A stretch of DNA of 64,000 nucleotides. It comes from CAWCBH01 sp963793785 (GTDB lineage: Bacteria > Actinomycetota > Thermoleophilia > Solirubrobacterales > 70-9). The position numbers were made by a program, and so were the translations under genes. The stretch lies in assembly GCA_963793785.1 (NCBI GenBank), contig CAWCBH010000004.1, forward strand, positions 186,001 through 250,000, read 5' to 3'. Under the pieces are notes generated by a model, which made no database searches, was not told the origin of the DNA, and saw only the letters and a program-made list of their open reading frames with translations. Numbering within the stretch: position 1 is the first letter of the stretch; each line of letters starts with the position of its first letter. Positions 1 to 7,415 of the stretch are shown here, in pieces.

Positions 1-1106
1 GAACCGACCATCGGGCATCGGCAGGATGTCCTCGACGCGGCCCTCCAGCTCCGAGAGGAGCTTGAAAGTGCGCCCGCAGCTGCACTGCTGCCGAGGAGAT
101 CGACCCCAGGTCGCCGATCGGGTAATTGAGGAGCACCGAGCCTCGATTGACGAGGTTGCTGATCACCAGTCGTCCCGTCTCGTCGGGGGCGAGGGTCTTC
201 TCCCTCGGCCCCGACGACGCGCACATGAGTGACGTCCTCGTGAAGATGGAAGCCTGAGCGCCGCTCGCAGTAGAAGCCGATCTTGAAGGCCTCGGCGGCG
301 CTGTAGCGCGACATGACCGGGATCCCGAAGGCCTCCTTCGATCTGCTCTCGGCCTCCGTGTGGTAGCGCCTCCGCCACGTACATCACCATCTTCGGTGCG
401 TGGATCTCGATCCCCCGGGCCGCGACGGTCTTGAAGAACAGGTGGATCCATCCGCCGTAGCCGACCAGCAGGTCCGGCTTCTCGGCCAGGGACAGCGCAG
501 CGACTTCCTCGATCGGCGTGCGCACCGAAACGAAGCAGCCGGCCAGATCCCACAGGCATCAGGGTGCTCTGCCGATAGAAGGCGGTCACCTTTCGCAAGG
601 TCGAGGTCTCGAAACCGACGTAGATCTCCTTGGGTAGGAAGGAGCCGCCGGTCCCCTCGATGACCGGTGCGCGCTCCCTTTCTCCGAGCGCGAGGTTAAG
701 GAGCAGCGAGCGCCGGTCGTGCTGTACCCGCAATGGTGTGCCGGTGGAGCCGGTGGTGAAGAACGCCAGCGAGTCCCTGGCCGGACGGGCCTCGGAAAGG
801 AAGAGCTGCGGCTGCCTGCGAACCAGCTCCCGGTCCAGCAGCGGCAGCCGGGCGAGATCCTCTGCGGTTCGGATCTGCGCGGTAGTCGATCCGCTCGCGA
901 GCGAACAGCTCCCGGTAGTAGGGGACCGTCTTCGCCGCGTAAGCCACGATCCGGCGCACGCGCCGGTCGCGCCGGCGATCCACCTGCTCTCGCGGCAGGA
1001 AGGGGACTCTTCGCTGCCGCGCGTTCGCCGCTACGACGGCGCTGCCGGAGACCGCCGCAGCGGCGACGGACTCACAGGCTGAACGGGACCCGCGAGCGGC
1101 GAGCAA
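1..1106 (-). pseudogene. CapK/PaaK-like AMP-forming ligase, broken by several frameshifts and cut by the left edge
   Basis: Pieces of a phenylacetate-CoA ligase/CapK-type adenylate-forming enzyme lie in all three minus-strand frames. An N-terminal piece reads RRIVAYAAKTVPYYRELF near 930-990. A second frame carries the AMP-binding loop TTGSTGTPL near 740-765. A third has LLVGYGGWIHLFFK followed by MVMYVAEALP near 380-490, and a last piece contains SRYSAAEAFKIGFYCE near 260-320, where this family keeps a Y-S-x-x-E motif. These appear in the family's order, so this is one gene read right to left whose 3' end lies outside the window. CapK-like members activate carboxylic acids and often sit in polysaccharide clusters; the substrate here is unknown. 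At least three indels are needed to restore the frame. Contig-end sequence error or true decay are both possible. Confidence 0.6.
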
Positions 1107-2217
1107 CGGTGCGCAGGTCCTCGATCACGCTTCTGGAGAGGGGAATGCCGGCGCGCAGACGGTGGTCGCGGACCTCGCGTTCGGGATCGCCGGCAACCAG
1201 CACCGGCCTGCCGGGGGAAAGTGGACGGGCCGCACGCAGCGAGTCCGCCAGCCGGTCGAGGTCGCCCTCGAAGCGATCGTCCTGACGAAACCGGCCCGGG
1301 TCGAGCGCCCAGAAGAAGTGCCCGACGCCGCTGTTCCTCACCGCTCGGTCTTGGCAGGGTGGCGGAGAGGATCTCGACCATCGCGGCGAGACCGTAGCCT
1401 TTGTGACTCGCATTCTCGGGCCGGCTGCCGAGCGGCGTGAGCCGCCGCTGCGCCGCCGCCACACGCCCGTTCCCGACTGGGCGGCCCCGAGCGTCGAGGG
1501 CCCACCCGGGGGGATCCTCCGTCCCTCTCGCCACCTGGTCAGCACCTTGCCCATCGAGGCGGTGCTGGTGGCGATGTCGAGGAGGAAGCCCCTTCCAGCC
1601 TCGGAGGGCGCCGCGAAGGAGATCGCGTTCGTCCCCAGCATCGCGTCGGCGGCGAAGGTCGGCACGACGGCGCGCTCTTGCGTGTTGGTGGTCACCAGAC
1701 CCAGCAGCCCCGCCTCCGAGGCCATCGCGGCATAGCTGCCGGCGGCGCCGAAGTGGCCGGAGCTGCGGACCGCGACCGCCGCCACGCCGGTTTCGCGAGC
1801 CTTGGCGATCGCCATCCTCATCGCGCGGTCCGCGGGCAGGTGCCCGAGCCCGCCGCCACCATCGAGAAGCGCCGTCGACGGTCCCTCGGTGAGGACCGTG
1901 ACGGCGGCTGGAATCCTCATCGAGCCGTCGCTGAGCGCGCGCTGGTAGTGCAACAGCATCGCGACACCGTGCGAGTCGATTCCGCACAGATCCGGGTAGA
2001 TCAGATGATCGGCGGTGGTCTTCGCCTCGACCTCGGGCATTCCCCATGCGCCGAGGATCGCCAGAACCTGTGCTCGAAGTCGCTCGACCGGGACCCGTGT
2101 TTGCGGCCAGCGACCGAGCAGGTTGACGGGCAGGATGCGCTCGATGACCAGCGACGCTGTCCAGATCGGACCGGAGACTCGCAGTGATTCGCCGAGCCGC
2201 CTTCGAAGCTCGTTCAT
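1072..2217 (-). CDS. Ldh-family malate/L-lactate dehydrogenase-type oxidoreductase with two compensating frameshifts
   Basis: Member of the LDH2/MDH2 family of NAD(P)-dependent 2-hydroxyacid dehydrogenases (not Rossmann type). The N-terminal half is intact: LCGIDSHGVAML with the family histidine, SGHFGAAGSYAAMA, and TTNTQERAVVPTFAADAMLGTN. The stretch GWALDARGRP...PENASHKGYGLAAMVEILSATLP then appears in a neighbouring frame, and SGVGHFFWALDPGRF returns to the first frame. Two indels are therefore needed. The first lies at a run of six Gs (plus strand 1508-1513), where one missing base restores the frame; the second lies near 1340-1370. The substrate could be malate, lactate, ureidoglycolate or an imino acid and cannot be told from sequence. 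It sits 9 bases downstream of the hypothetical gene on its right and runs into the CapK-like gene on its left. Confidence 0.8.
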   Translation of the reverse strand: MNELRRRLGESLRVSGPIWTASLVIERILPVNLLGRWPQTRVPVERLRAQVLAILGAWGMPEVEAKTTADHLIYPDLCGIDSHGVAMLLHYQRALSDGSMRIPAAVTVLTEGPSTALLDGGGGLGHLPADRAMRMAIAKARETGVAAVAVRSSGHFGAAGSYAAMASEAGLLGLVTTNTQERAVVPTFAADAMLGTNAISFAAPSEAGRGFLLDIATSTASMGKVLTRWREGRRIPPGGPSTLGAAQSGTGVWRRRSGGSRRSAAGPRMRVTKATVSPRWSRSSPPPCQDRAVRNSGVGHFFWALDPGRFRQDDRFEGDLDRLADSLRAARPLSPGRPVLVAGDPEREVRDHRLRAGIPLSRSVIEDLRTVARRSRVPFSL

Positions 2218-2226
2218 GGCAGGGTC

Positions 2227-2913
2227 CTATCCAGGTGGGCTATCGGGGCCGACGGTATCGCCGGCGCCTGCGACCGCTTCCTCGGCCTCCGCATAGAGGC
2301 TCTCGGAAGCGAGCTCCTGGGCGCGACGGTTCCAGACCTTGACCTCGCAGAAGATGTCGTCCCCGTAGCCCTCCAGCGCGTCCAGCGCCACCAGCGTGAA
2401 GCGACCGTTGGAGATCGGCTCCTGGTCGACGGTGTCCAGCTCCAGCTGGGCTGTGACCGCGACGGCGCCGGGGACCAGGGGGCGGCCCCAGATCAGGGTC
2501 ACGTCGCCGGCCATTCCGGCCTCGCCGCGCCAGCGGCCGACGACGTCGTCGTTGAGGTCGATCCGCCAATCGGGGTTGTCCTCGGCGAAGACGTCGGTGA
2601 AGTCGGCCGTGGCGACGAAGTCGGTCGGCTCGCCGTCGGGCGGCAGGAGATAGGAGACGTGCCCGTAGAGCTCGAGCTCCTCCTCGCCCGCCGATACCCG
2701 CGCGGTCGCCGGGATCCAGACCCGGCCGCCCCAGGTGCGCTCGGGGTACCAGTCGATCTGATCGGGCGTCGTCGCCCCCTCCGGCAGGTCCTCGATCTGC
2801 TCGCACTGGCCGCGAAACGCCTCCGCCAGGCGCTCGGCGAAGCGGCCGTGCGGGATCCCCTCCTGGGAGACGTCGGCGAGGAAGCGCGGGATCGGGCGCG
2901 GGTCGGGAGGCAC
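2227..2913 (-). CDS. Hypothetical protein, 228 aa, acidic and soluble
   Basis: I do not recognise a family. The frame is intact and runs from ATG with no signal peptide or membrane segment. The protein is strongly acidic and looks like an all-beta or mixed soluble domain, for example VWIPATARVS, GHVSYLLPPDG, DDVVGRWRGEAGMAGDVTLIWGR split by polar turns. An alternating hydrophobic pattern near the centre (AVAVTAQLELDTVD) suggests beta strands. It lies 11 bases downstream of galT and 9 bases upstream of the Ldh-type gene, so it is probably co-transcribed with both. No catalytic motif is evident. The tail (residues about 205-228) is Glu/Ala/Gly-rich and probably disordered. Confidence 0.7.
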   Translation of the reverse strand: MPPDPRPIPRFLADVSQEGIPHGRFAERLAEAFRGQCEQIEDLPEGATTPDQIDWYPERTWGGRVWIPATARVSAGEEELELYGHVSYLLPPDGEPTDFVATADFTDVFAEDNPDWRIDLNDDVVGRWRGEAGMAGDVTLIWGRPLVPGAVAVTAQLELDTVDQEPISNGRFTLVALDALEGYGDDIFCEVKVWNRRAQELASESLYAEAEEAVAGAGDTVGPDSPPG

Positions 2914-2924
2914 GGCCGAGGACC

Positions 2925-3974
2925 CTAGCTTGCGATCGCCTCACGCAGGTCGGCGGCGGCGCGCTCGGGCGGGTAGACGTTGATGTCGATCCCGGTCCCG
3001 AGCTCGAAGCCCGCCCGCACGGTCAGGCGAGGAGCGATGTCGACGTGCCAGTGGAAGTTCCCGGCGCCGGGAGGGCCGTTGCGAACCCAGAGGTTCAGCT
3101 CCGGAGAGGCGCCGAAGCGGGCCGCCAGCGCCCGCAGCGCGGTCCGGATCATCGCCCCGCCGCCGCTGTCGTCCTCGAAGCGGGGGGAAGGGCGTCGCGG
3201 AACGACCCGCAGCTCGAACGGCGAGCGGGAGGCCCAGGGGCAAAGCAGCGCCGCCTCCTCGTCGATCGCGACGAGGCGGTCGCGGCGGCGCACCTCCTCG
3301 GCGAGGATGTCGCTCAGCAGCCCCCCGCCGCCGGTCCGCTCCCGGTAGGCGCCGGCCCGTTCGCGCTCGCGGGCGATCGCATTGGGGACGAAGCCGAGCG
3401 CGTAGAGCTGGGCGTGGGTGTGCTCCAGCGAGGCCCCGGCTCCCGCCCCCTCGTTGAGGATCAGCTGCACGTAGGCAGCTTCCTCGTGGGCTCGCATCCG
3501 CTCGCGCCAGGTCGCCATTGCGGCTTCGAACTGCTCCCCGGGGAGGTCCGCCATCGCCGTCACATGCTCGGGAGCGTTGACGAGCACCTCGTGGTGTCCC
3601 GGCGCCGGACGTGAGGAGAAGAGATCCGCCTCGCCGGCCCGCTTCGAGGCCGCCAGCGGATCGGCCCCGGCGGTGAAAGACCCAGCACTGGCCGCCGGCG
3701 CCGCGGGTCCCGGCAACGCTTCCGAGCCCAGCGCCGGGTAGAGGTTGGGGACCACGCGGGTGGTCCAGCCCGGCGAATCGGGCCTTCCGGTGGCCCGGGT
3801 CGCGTAGATCTCGGGCGGGGTGCGGTCCTCGCGGCCTTCGCAGAAGGGGCAGCTCTCGGACGCATTCGCGGCGCGTACGGCGGGGGCAAAGCTCTCCGGG
3901 CGGTCGGCCCGCGCCGGGGCCAGGATCGTCCGCAGCCCGGTCAGCTGGTCGATCCGGATCTCGGGCGCGCTCAT
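2925..3974 (-). CDS. galT: Galactose-1-phosphate uridylyltransferase-like protein
   Basis: HIT-superfamily nucleotidyltransferase of the GalT type, 349 aa, close to the family's usual length. GalT swaps UMP between UDP-glucose and galactose-1-phosphate in the Leloir pathway. Seen here: a zinc-type CPFC pair at about residues 42-45, the TTRVVPNLYPAL segment near 70, and the active-site region GAGAGASLEHTHAQLYAL, whose H-x-H-x-Q carries the nucleophilic histidine (the usual second residue Pro is Thr here). A C-terminal second HIT-like half has NFHWHVDIAPRL. Bacterial relatives with this layout include ADP-glucose and other sugar-1-phosphate transferases, so galactose is likely but not proven. 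It follows the GNAT gene by 10 bases. Confidence 0.85.
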   Translation of the reverse strand: MSAPEIRIDQLTGLRTILAPARADRPESFAPAVRAANASESCPFCEGREDRTPPEIYATRATGRPDSPGWTTRVVPNLYPALGSEALPGPAAPAASAGSFTAGADPLAASKRAGEADLFSSRPAPGHHEVLVNAPEHVTAMADLPGEQFEAAMATWRERMRAHEEAAYVQLILNEGAGAGASLEHTHAQLYALGFVPNAIARERERAGAYRERTGGGGLLSDILAEEVRRRDRLVAIDEEAALLCPWASRSPFELRVVPRRPSPRFEDDSGGGAMIRTALRALAARFGASPELNLWVRNGPPGAGNFHWHVDIAPRLTVRAGFELGTGIDINVYPPERAAADLREAIAS

Positions 3975-3984
3975 CGGCGGGCGC

Positions 3985-4437
3985 TCACCGGTCGCGGCCG
4001 ACTCGCCGGCGCATCAGGACGTGGGGGATGCCCTCCTCGAGAAACGTCTCGCCGACGGCCTCGTAGCCGCAGGCGGCATAGAACTCCTGCGATCGAAGCT
4101 GCGCGTGCAGCACCAGCTCCTCGGTCCCACGTTCCGCGGCCGTCTGCTCCGCCGCCGCGACGAGGCGGGCGCCGATCCCGGTCCGCCGCAGGGTCCTCTC
4201 GACCACCATCCGCTCGATCTTTCCCTGCCCGCGCGGGAAACGCAGCCTGCAGGTTCCGACGACGCGATCGCGCCGCAGGGCGATCAGGTGCGCCGCCATC
4301 GCGTCGAGCCCGTCGATCTCGGCCTCGCGCGAGATTCCCTGCTCGCCGGAGAAGACCCGCACCCGCAGCTCCTGCGCCGCCTCGATCTCCTCCTCGTCCC
4401 GCGCCAGGCGGACCTCGACTCCGTCGTCGGCCTCCAC
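3985..4437 (-). CDS. GNAT-family N-acetyltransferase (YjcF/ElaA-like)
   Basis: A 150-aa single-domain GNAT acetyltransferase that should transfer acetyl from acetyl-CoA to an unknown amine. The acetyl-CoA loop is seen as RRTGIGARLVAAAEQTA (Q/R-x-x-G-x-G/A) near residues 83-100. The C-terminal half LHAQLRSQEFYAACGYE followed by FLEEGIPHVLM is characteristic of the YjcF/ElaA subgroup. No signal peptide. It lies between slipin (3 bases upstream) and galT (10 bases downstream), so it is probably co-transcribed with them, although its role there is unclear. The substrate cannot be predicted. Confidence 0.85.
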   Translation of the reverse strand: MEADDGVEVRLARDEEEIEAAQELRVRVFSGEQGISREAEIDGLDAMAAHLIALRRDRVVGTCRLRFPRGQGKIERMVVERTLRRTGIGARLVAAAEQTAAERGTEELVLHAQLRSQEFYAACGYEAVGETFLEEGIPHVLMRRRVGRDR

Positions 4438-4440
4438 CGA

Positions 4441-5292
4441 CTAGGTGCGGGAGGGCGGCAGGTCGCTCTCGAGGTCGCCGAGGTCGGGCTTGGGATCTTC
4501 CGGTGGCGGTGGAGCGGAGGGCCTGCGCGGGGATTGGTCCTCACGCGGCTGCGTGAACGCCTTGAACATGTCGAGCGGGATCGGAAAGACGATCGTCGTG
4601 TTCTGGTTGACCCCCATCTCCAGCAGCGTCTGCAGGTAGCGCAGCTGCAGCGTTGCCGGGTTGGTGCTGATGATGTCGGCGGCGTCGGCGAGCTTCTGCG
4701 CCGCCTGGTACTCGCCCTCGGAATTGATGATCTTGGCCCGTCGCTCGCGCTCGGCCTCGGCCTGGCGCGCCATCGCCCGCTGCATCTGCTCGGGGATCTC
4801 GACGTCTTTGATCTCGACCGTCGTCACCTTCACGCCCCAGGGCTCGGTCTGCTCGTCGATGATCTTCTGAAGATCCTCGTTGAGGCGGTCGCGCTCGGCG
4901 AGCAGCTGGTCCAGCTCCGCCTTGCCGAGCACCGAGCGCAAGGACGTCTGGGCGATCTGCGAGGTCGCGAGGAGGAAGTTCTCCACCTCCACGATCGCCC
5001 GGTTCGGGTCGATGACGCGGAAGTAGCAGACGGCGTTGACCCTGGCCGGAACGTTGTCGCGCGTGATCACCTCCTGCGGCGGGATATTGAGGGTCACCGT
5101 GCGCAGGTCGACGCGGACCATCCGGTCGATGAACGGGATCAGCAGGATCAACCCCGGCCCCTTCTGGGCTATCAACCGCCCGAGGCGGAAGATCACGCCG
5201 CGCTCGTACTCGCGCAGGATGCGGACGGCGGAGCCGAGGACGATCAGCAGCAGGATCGCCAGCACCGCGACGACCGCGATTGCCACTCCCAT
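4441..5292 (-). CDS. Slipin: stomatin/prohibitin-type SPFH membrane protein
   Basis: A 283-aa SPFH/band-7 protein anchored by one N-terminal membrane helix ([20 protein letters not shown], residues about 5-24). The SPFH domain follows with [12 protein letters not shown] and [14 protein letters not shown]. Next comes a coiled-coil stretch rich in Ala/Glu/Arg ([19 protein letters not shown]) and the slipin motif [15 protein letters not shown]. The C-terminus is Pro-rich and disordered. Slipins scaffold membrane microdomains and are typically paired with a NfeD protease, which is exactly the arrangement here: the start codon overlaps the NfeD stop by one base (TGATG). Membrane homeostasis is the likely role; a specific client is unknown. 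Confidence 0.92.
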   Translation of the reverse strand: MGVAIAVVAVLAILLLIVLGSAVRILREYERGVIFRLGRLIAQKGPGLILLIPFIDRMVRVDLRTVTLNIPPQEVITRDNVPARVNAVCYFRVIDPNRAIVEVENFLLATSQIAQTSLRSVLGKAELDQLLAERDRLNEDLQKIIDEQTEPWGVKVTTVEIKDVEIPEQMQRAMARQAEAERERRAKIINSEGEYQAAQKLADAADIISTNPATLQLRYLQTLLEMGVNQNTTIVFPIPLDMFKAFTQPREDQSPRRPSAPPPPEDPKPDLGDLESDLPPSRT

Positions 5293-6626
5293 CAGCCAGC
5301 TCCTTCCTCGCTTGCGCTCTCGGCTCTCGGCCCCGGCCGCACCACCAGCGTCAGCCCCTCGACCGCCTCAACGGTGACTCTACCTCCCGCGGCGACTCGG
5401 GCCGCCGGGTCGGCGAGCCGGGCCCGCCACAGCGCCCCCTCCGCCCAGACCTGGCCCTCGGGATCCAGCGCGGTGCGCGCCTCGACGTCGATCCCGGCCA
5501 GCTCCTCATAACCGGTGCGGACCGGCTCGCGTCGGGCCCTGACCACGCGCTCGACGGCAAAGGCCAGGAAACCGCCCAGGATCAGGCCGGTGGCGACGAC
5601 CACCGGGACCGAGACGTCGGCGCCCTCGCCGGTGTTGAAGAGCAGCAGACCGGAGAGGATCAGCGCCACCACCCCGCCCGCTCCGAGCAACCCGTGGGTG
5701 TTGAGCTGGCCCTCGGCGATGATCAGGCCGATCGCGAGCACCAAGAGCAGGATCCCGGCTGCCGTGACGGGCAGCTGGGCGGTTCCGTAGAGGCCGAGCA
5801 GGAACGAGATCAGGCCCAGGGTTCCCGGCAGGATCAGCCCGGGGCTGAACAGCTCGATCGCAAGGCCGACCAGACCCACGGTCAGCAGCAGGAAGGCGAT
5901 CGTCGGGTTGACGATGATCTGCAGCAGCTCGTACTGGAGCGGCATGTCGTGGGACTCGATCTCCAGTCCGGCGGTGGCGAGGGCCTGCGCCTTCGGGCCC
6001 TGGACCCGAAAACCGTCCAGCTCGGCCAGCAGCTCGCGCTCGCTGGAGGCGACGGCGTCGATCAGGTTTGCCGCCAGCGCCTCGCCGGCGGTCACGTTGA
6101 CCGCCTCGATCACCGTGTCCTCGGCCAGTGTCGCGTTGCGCCCGTGGGCCGAGGCGAGCGCCCGGATGTAGGCGGCTGCGTCGTTGCGGATCTTGCGCCC
6201 CAGCACCTCGTCCTCGGAGCCGGGCCCGATCGAGATCGGCGTCGCCGAGCCGATGTTGGTCTGGGGGGCCATCGCGGCGACGTCCGCCGCCTGGGTGATG
6301 TAGGCGCCGGCCGAAGCGGCCCGGGCGCCGTCGGGGGAGACGTAGACGACCACCGGCAGCGGCGCCGAGACGATGTCCTTGACGATGTCGCGGGTGGAGG
6401 AGTCCAGGCCCCCCGGTGTGTCGAGGCGGATGATCGCCAGCTCCGCGCCCTCCTCTTCGGCGTCGCCGAGGGCCTCGTCGACCCAGCCCGCAGTGGCGGG
6501 GGAGATCTCGCCGCTCAGCTCCAGGGAGTAGGCGAAGCCGGCGCGATCCTGGCCGGCGGCCACCGCGGCGAGCCCAAACCCCGATATGGCGAGCAGCGAG
6601 AAGAACGCGATCCGCCAGCGCGACAT
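5292..6626 (-). CDS. NfeD-family membrane serine protease (ClpP-class, long NfeD)
   Basis: Full-length NfeD (444 aa) with three parts: an N-terminal signal/anchor (residues 5-25), a ClpP-like protease domain (about 30-230), a membrane domain of four to five helices (about 240-370) and a C-terminal OB-fold NfeD domain (about 375-440). The catalytic dyad is visible as Ser in [12 protein letters not shown] (about residue 105) and Lys in [12 protein letters not shown] (about residue 145), preceded by the [14 protein letters not shown] motif. In archaeal PH1510 this class cleaves the C-terminus of a stomatin partner, and here the stomatin homologue is the next gene. The ATG was chosen because the frame continues upstream only as lower-quality sequence overlapping the thioredoxin gene. 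Confidence 0.93.
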   Translation of the reverse strand: MSRWRIAFFSLLAISGFGLAAVAAGQDRAGFAYSLELSGEISPATAGWVDEALGDAEEEGAELAIIRLDTPGGLDSSTRDIVKDIVSAPLPVVVYVSPDGARAASAGAYITQAADVAAMAPQTNIGSATPISIGPGSEDEVLGRKIRNDAAAYIRALASAHGRNATLAEDTVIEAVNVTAGEALAANLIDAVASSERELLAELDGFRVQGPKAQALATAGLEIESHDMPLQYELLQIIVNPTIAFLLLTVGLVGLAIELFSPGLILPGTLGLISFLLGLYGTAQLPVTAAGILLLVLAIGLIIAEGQLNTHGLLGAGGVVALILSGLLLFNTGEGADVSVPVVVATGLILGGFLAFAVERVVRARREPVRTGYEELAGIDVEARTALDPEGQVWAEGALWRARLADPAARVAAGGRVTVEAVEGLTLVVRPGPRAESASEEGAG

Positions 6627-6667
6627 CAGGCTCCGATTATCCGCCCTCGCGCACCTCTCGGCGTGGC

Positions 6668-7262
6668 TCAGCTCTGCTGGCCGAGCGCGTACCGCCGCAG
6701 GTCTGCCTCGAACTCCGCCTCGCTGGTGTAGGGGCCGAGCTTGAGGAACACCCGCTCGCCGCTGCGGTCGTAATACGCGGTCGCCGGAAAGCCGAGCGTG
6801 GCGTCGAAGACGGCGGCCACCTTCTGGTCGGGATCGCTGTAGCTCGGGTATGGAACCGGGTACTCGCCCAGGAACGTCGCAGCGGCGTCCTCGGAGTCGT
6901 TGGAGTCGACCCCGATGAAGCCGATTCGCTTGCCGTACTTGGCCGAGAGGGCCTGGAAGTAGGGAAACTCGAGCCGGCACGGTCCGCACCACGAGGCCCA
7001 CTTGTTGACCACGACCGGAAAGCCCTCCAGCTCAGCGAGGCGGCGCTCGAAGGCCTCCGGGCCGCCGTCGAGCAGTTCGTTGCCCTGCTCGTGCAGGGCG
7101 GCCAGCGCCGGCGGCAGCCCCGCTCAGCGCCGCCTCGTAGTCGGGCGAGTCGCCGCCGTAGGCGCCGCCGGTCTCGTCCGAGCCGCAGGCCGCCAGCGCC
7201 AGCGCCAGCAATAGCGCCAGCAGGCAGCCGCCCGTCAGTCGCACGCACATCCGAGTCACCAC
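6668..7262 (-). CDS. TlpA/ResA-like thioredoxin-fold lipoprotein, one frameshift
   Basis: Extracytoplasmic thioredoxin-like protein. The N-terminus is a lipoprotein signal (LLALLLALALAACGSD, lipobox LAAC). The C-terminal domain has the redox site NKWASWCGPCRLEF and the later cis-Pro region TLGFPATAYYDR. The two halves are in different frames. Removing one G from the four-base run at 7119-7122 (CCCC on the plus strand) joins YEAALSG to LPPALAALHEQGNELL and restores a protein of about 197 aa. The usual role is reducing disulfides during cytochrome c maturation or oxidative folding. The cytochrome c maturation cluster is close by (9.96-17.7 kb), but NfeD/slipin follow directly, 41 bases downstream. 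Confidence 0.85.
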
Positions 7263-7282
7263 AATGATTTAATACGACTTGT

Positions 7283-7304
7283 TGGCCCGCCCGGATGCGG
7301 GCCA
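7283..7304. promoter_or_regulatory. Perfect 8-bp inverted repeat upstream of the thioredoxin lipoprotein and the DEAH helicase
   Basis: TGGCCCGC and GCGGGCCA flank a six-base loop in the gap (7263-7415) between the divergent thioredoxin (minus) and helicase (plus) genes. On the minus strand an AT-rich TATTAAAT (about 7268-7275) lies just before the GTG start of the lipoprotein, a plausible -10 for an almost leaderless message, with the palindrome immediately upstream. It could be an operator or a hairpin early in the helicase leader. No poly-T follows, so an intrinsic terminator is unlikely. Confidence 0.35.
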
Positions 7305-7415
7305 CCGAGATCGCCGGGGACAGGGGACCCACGGGCGCCTACTCCGGAACCCTCACCAGTTCATCTGCTTCACCCGCGCCAGTTGCGTTGCGGTGAGGCT
7401 CGATTCGAAGCCTTG

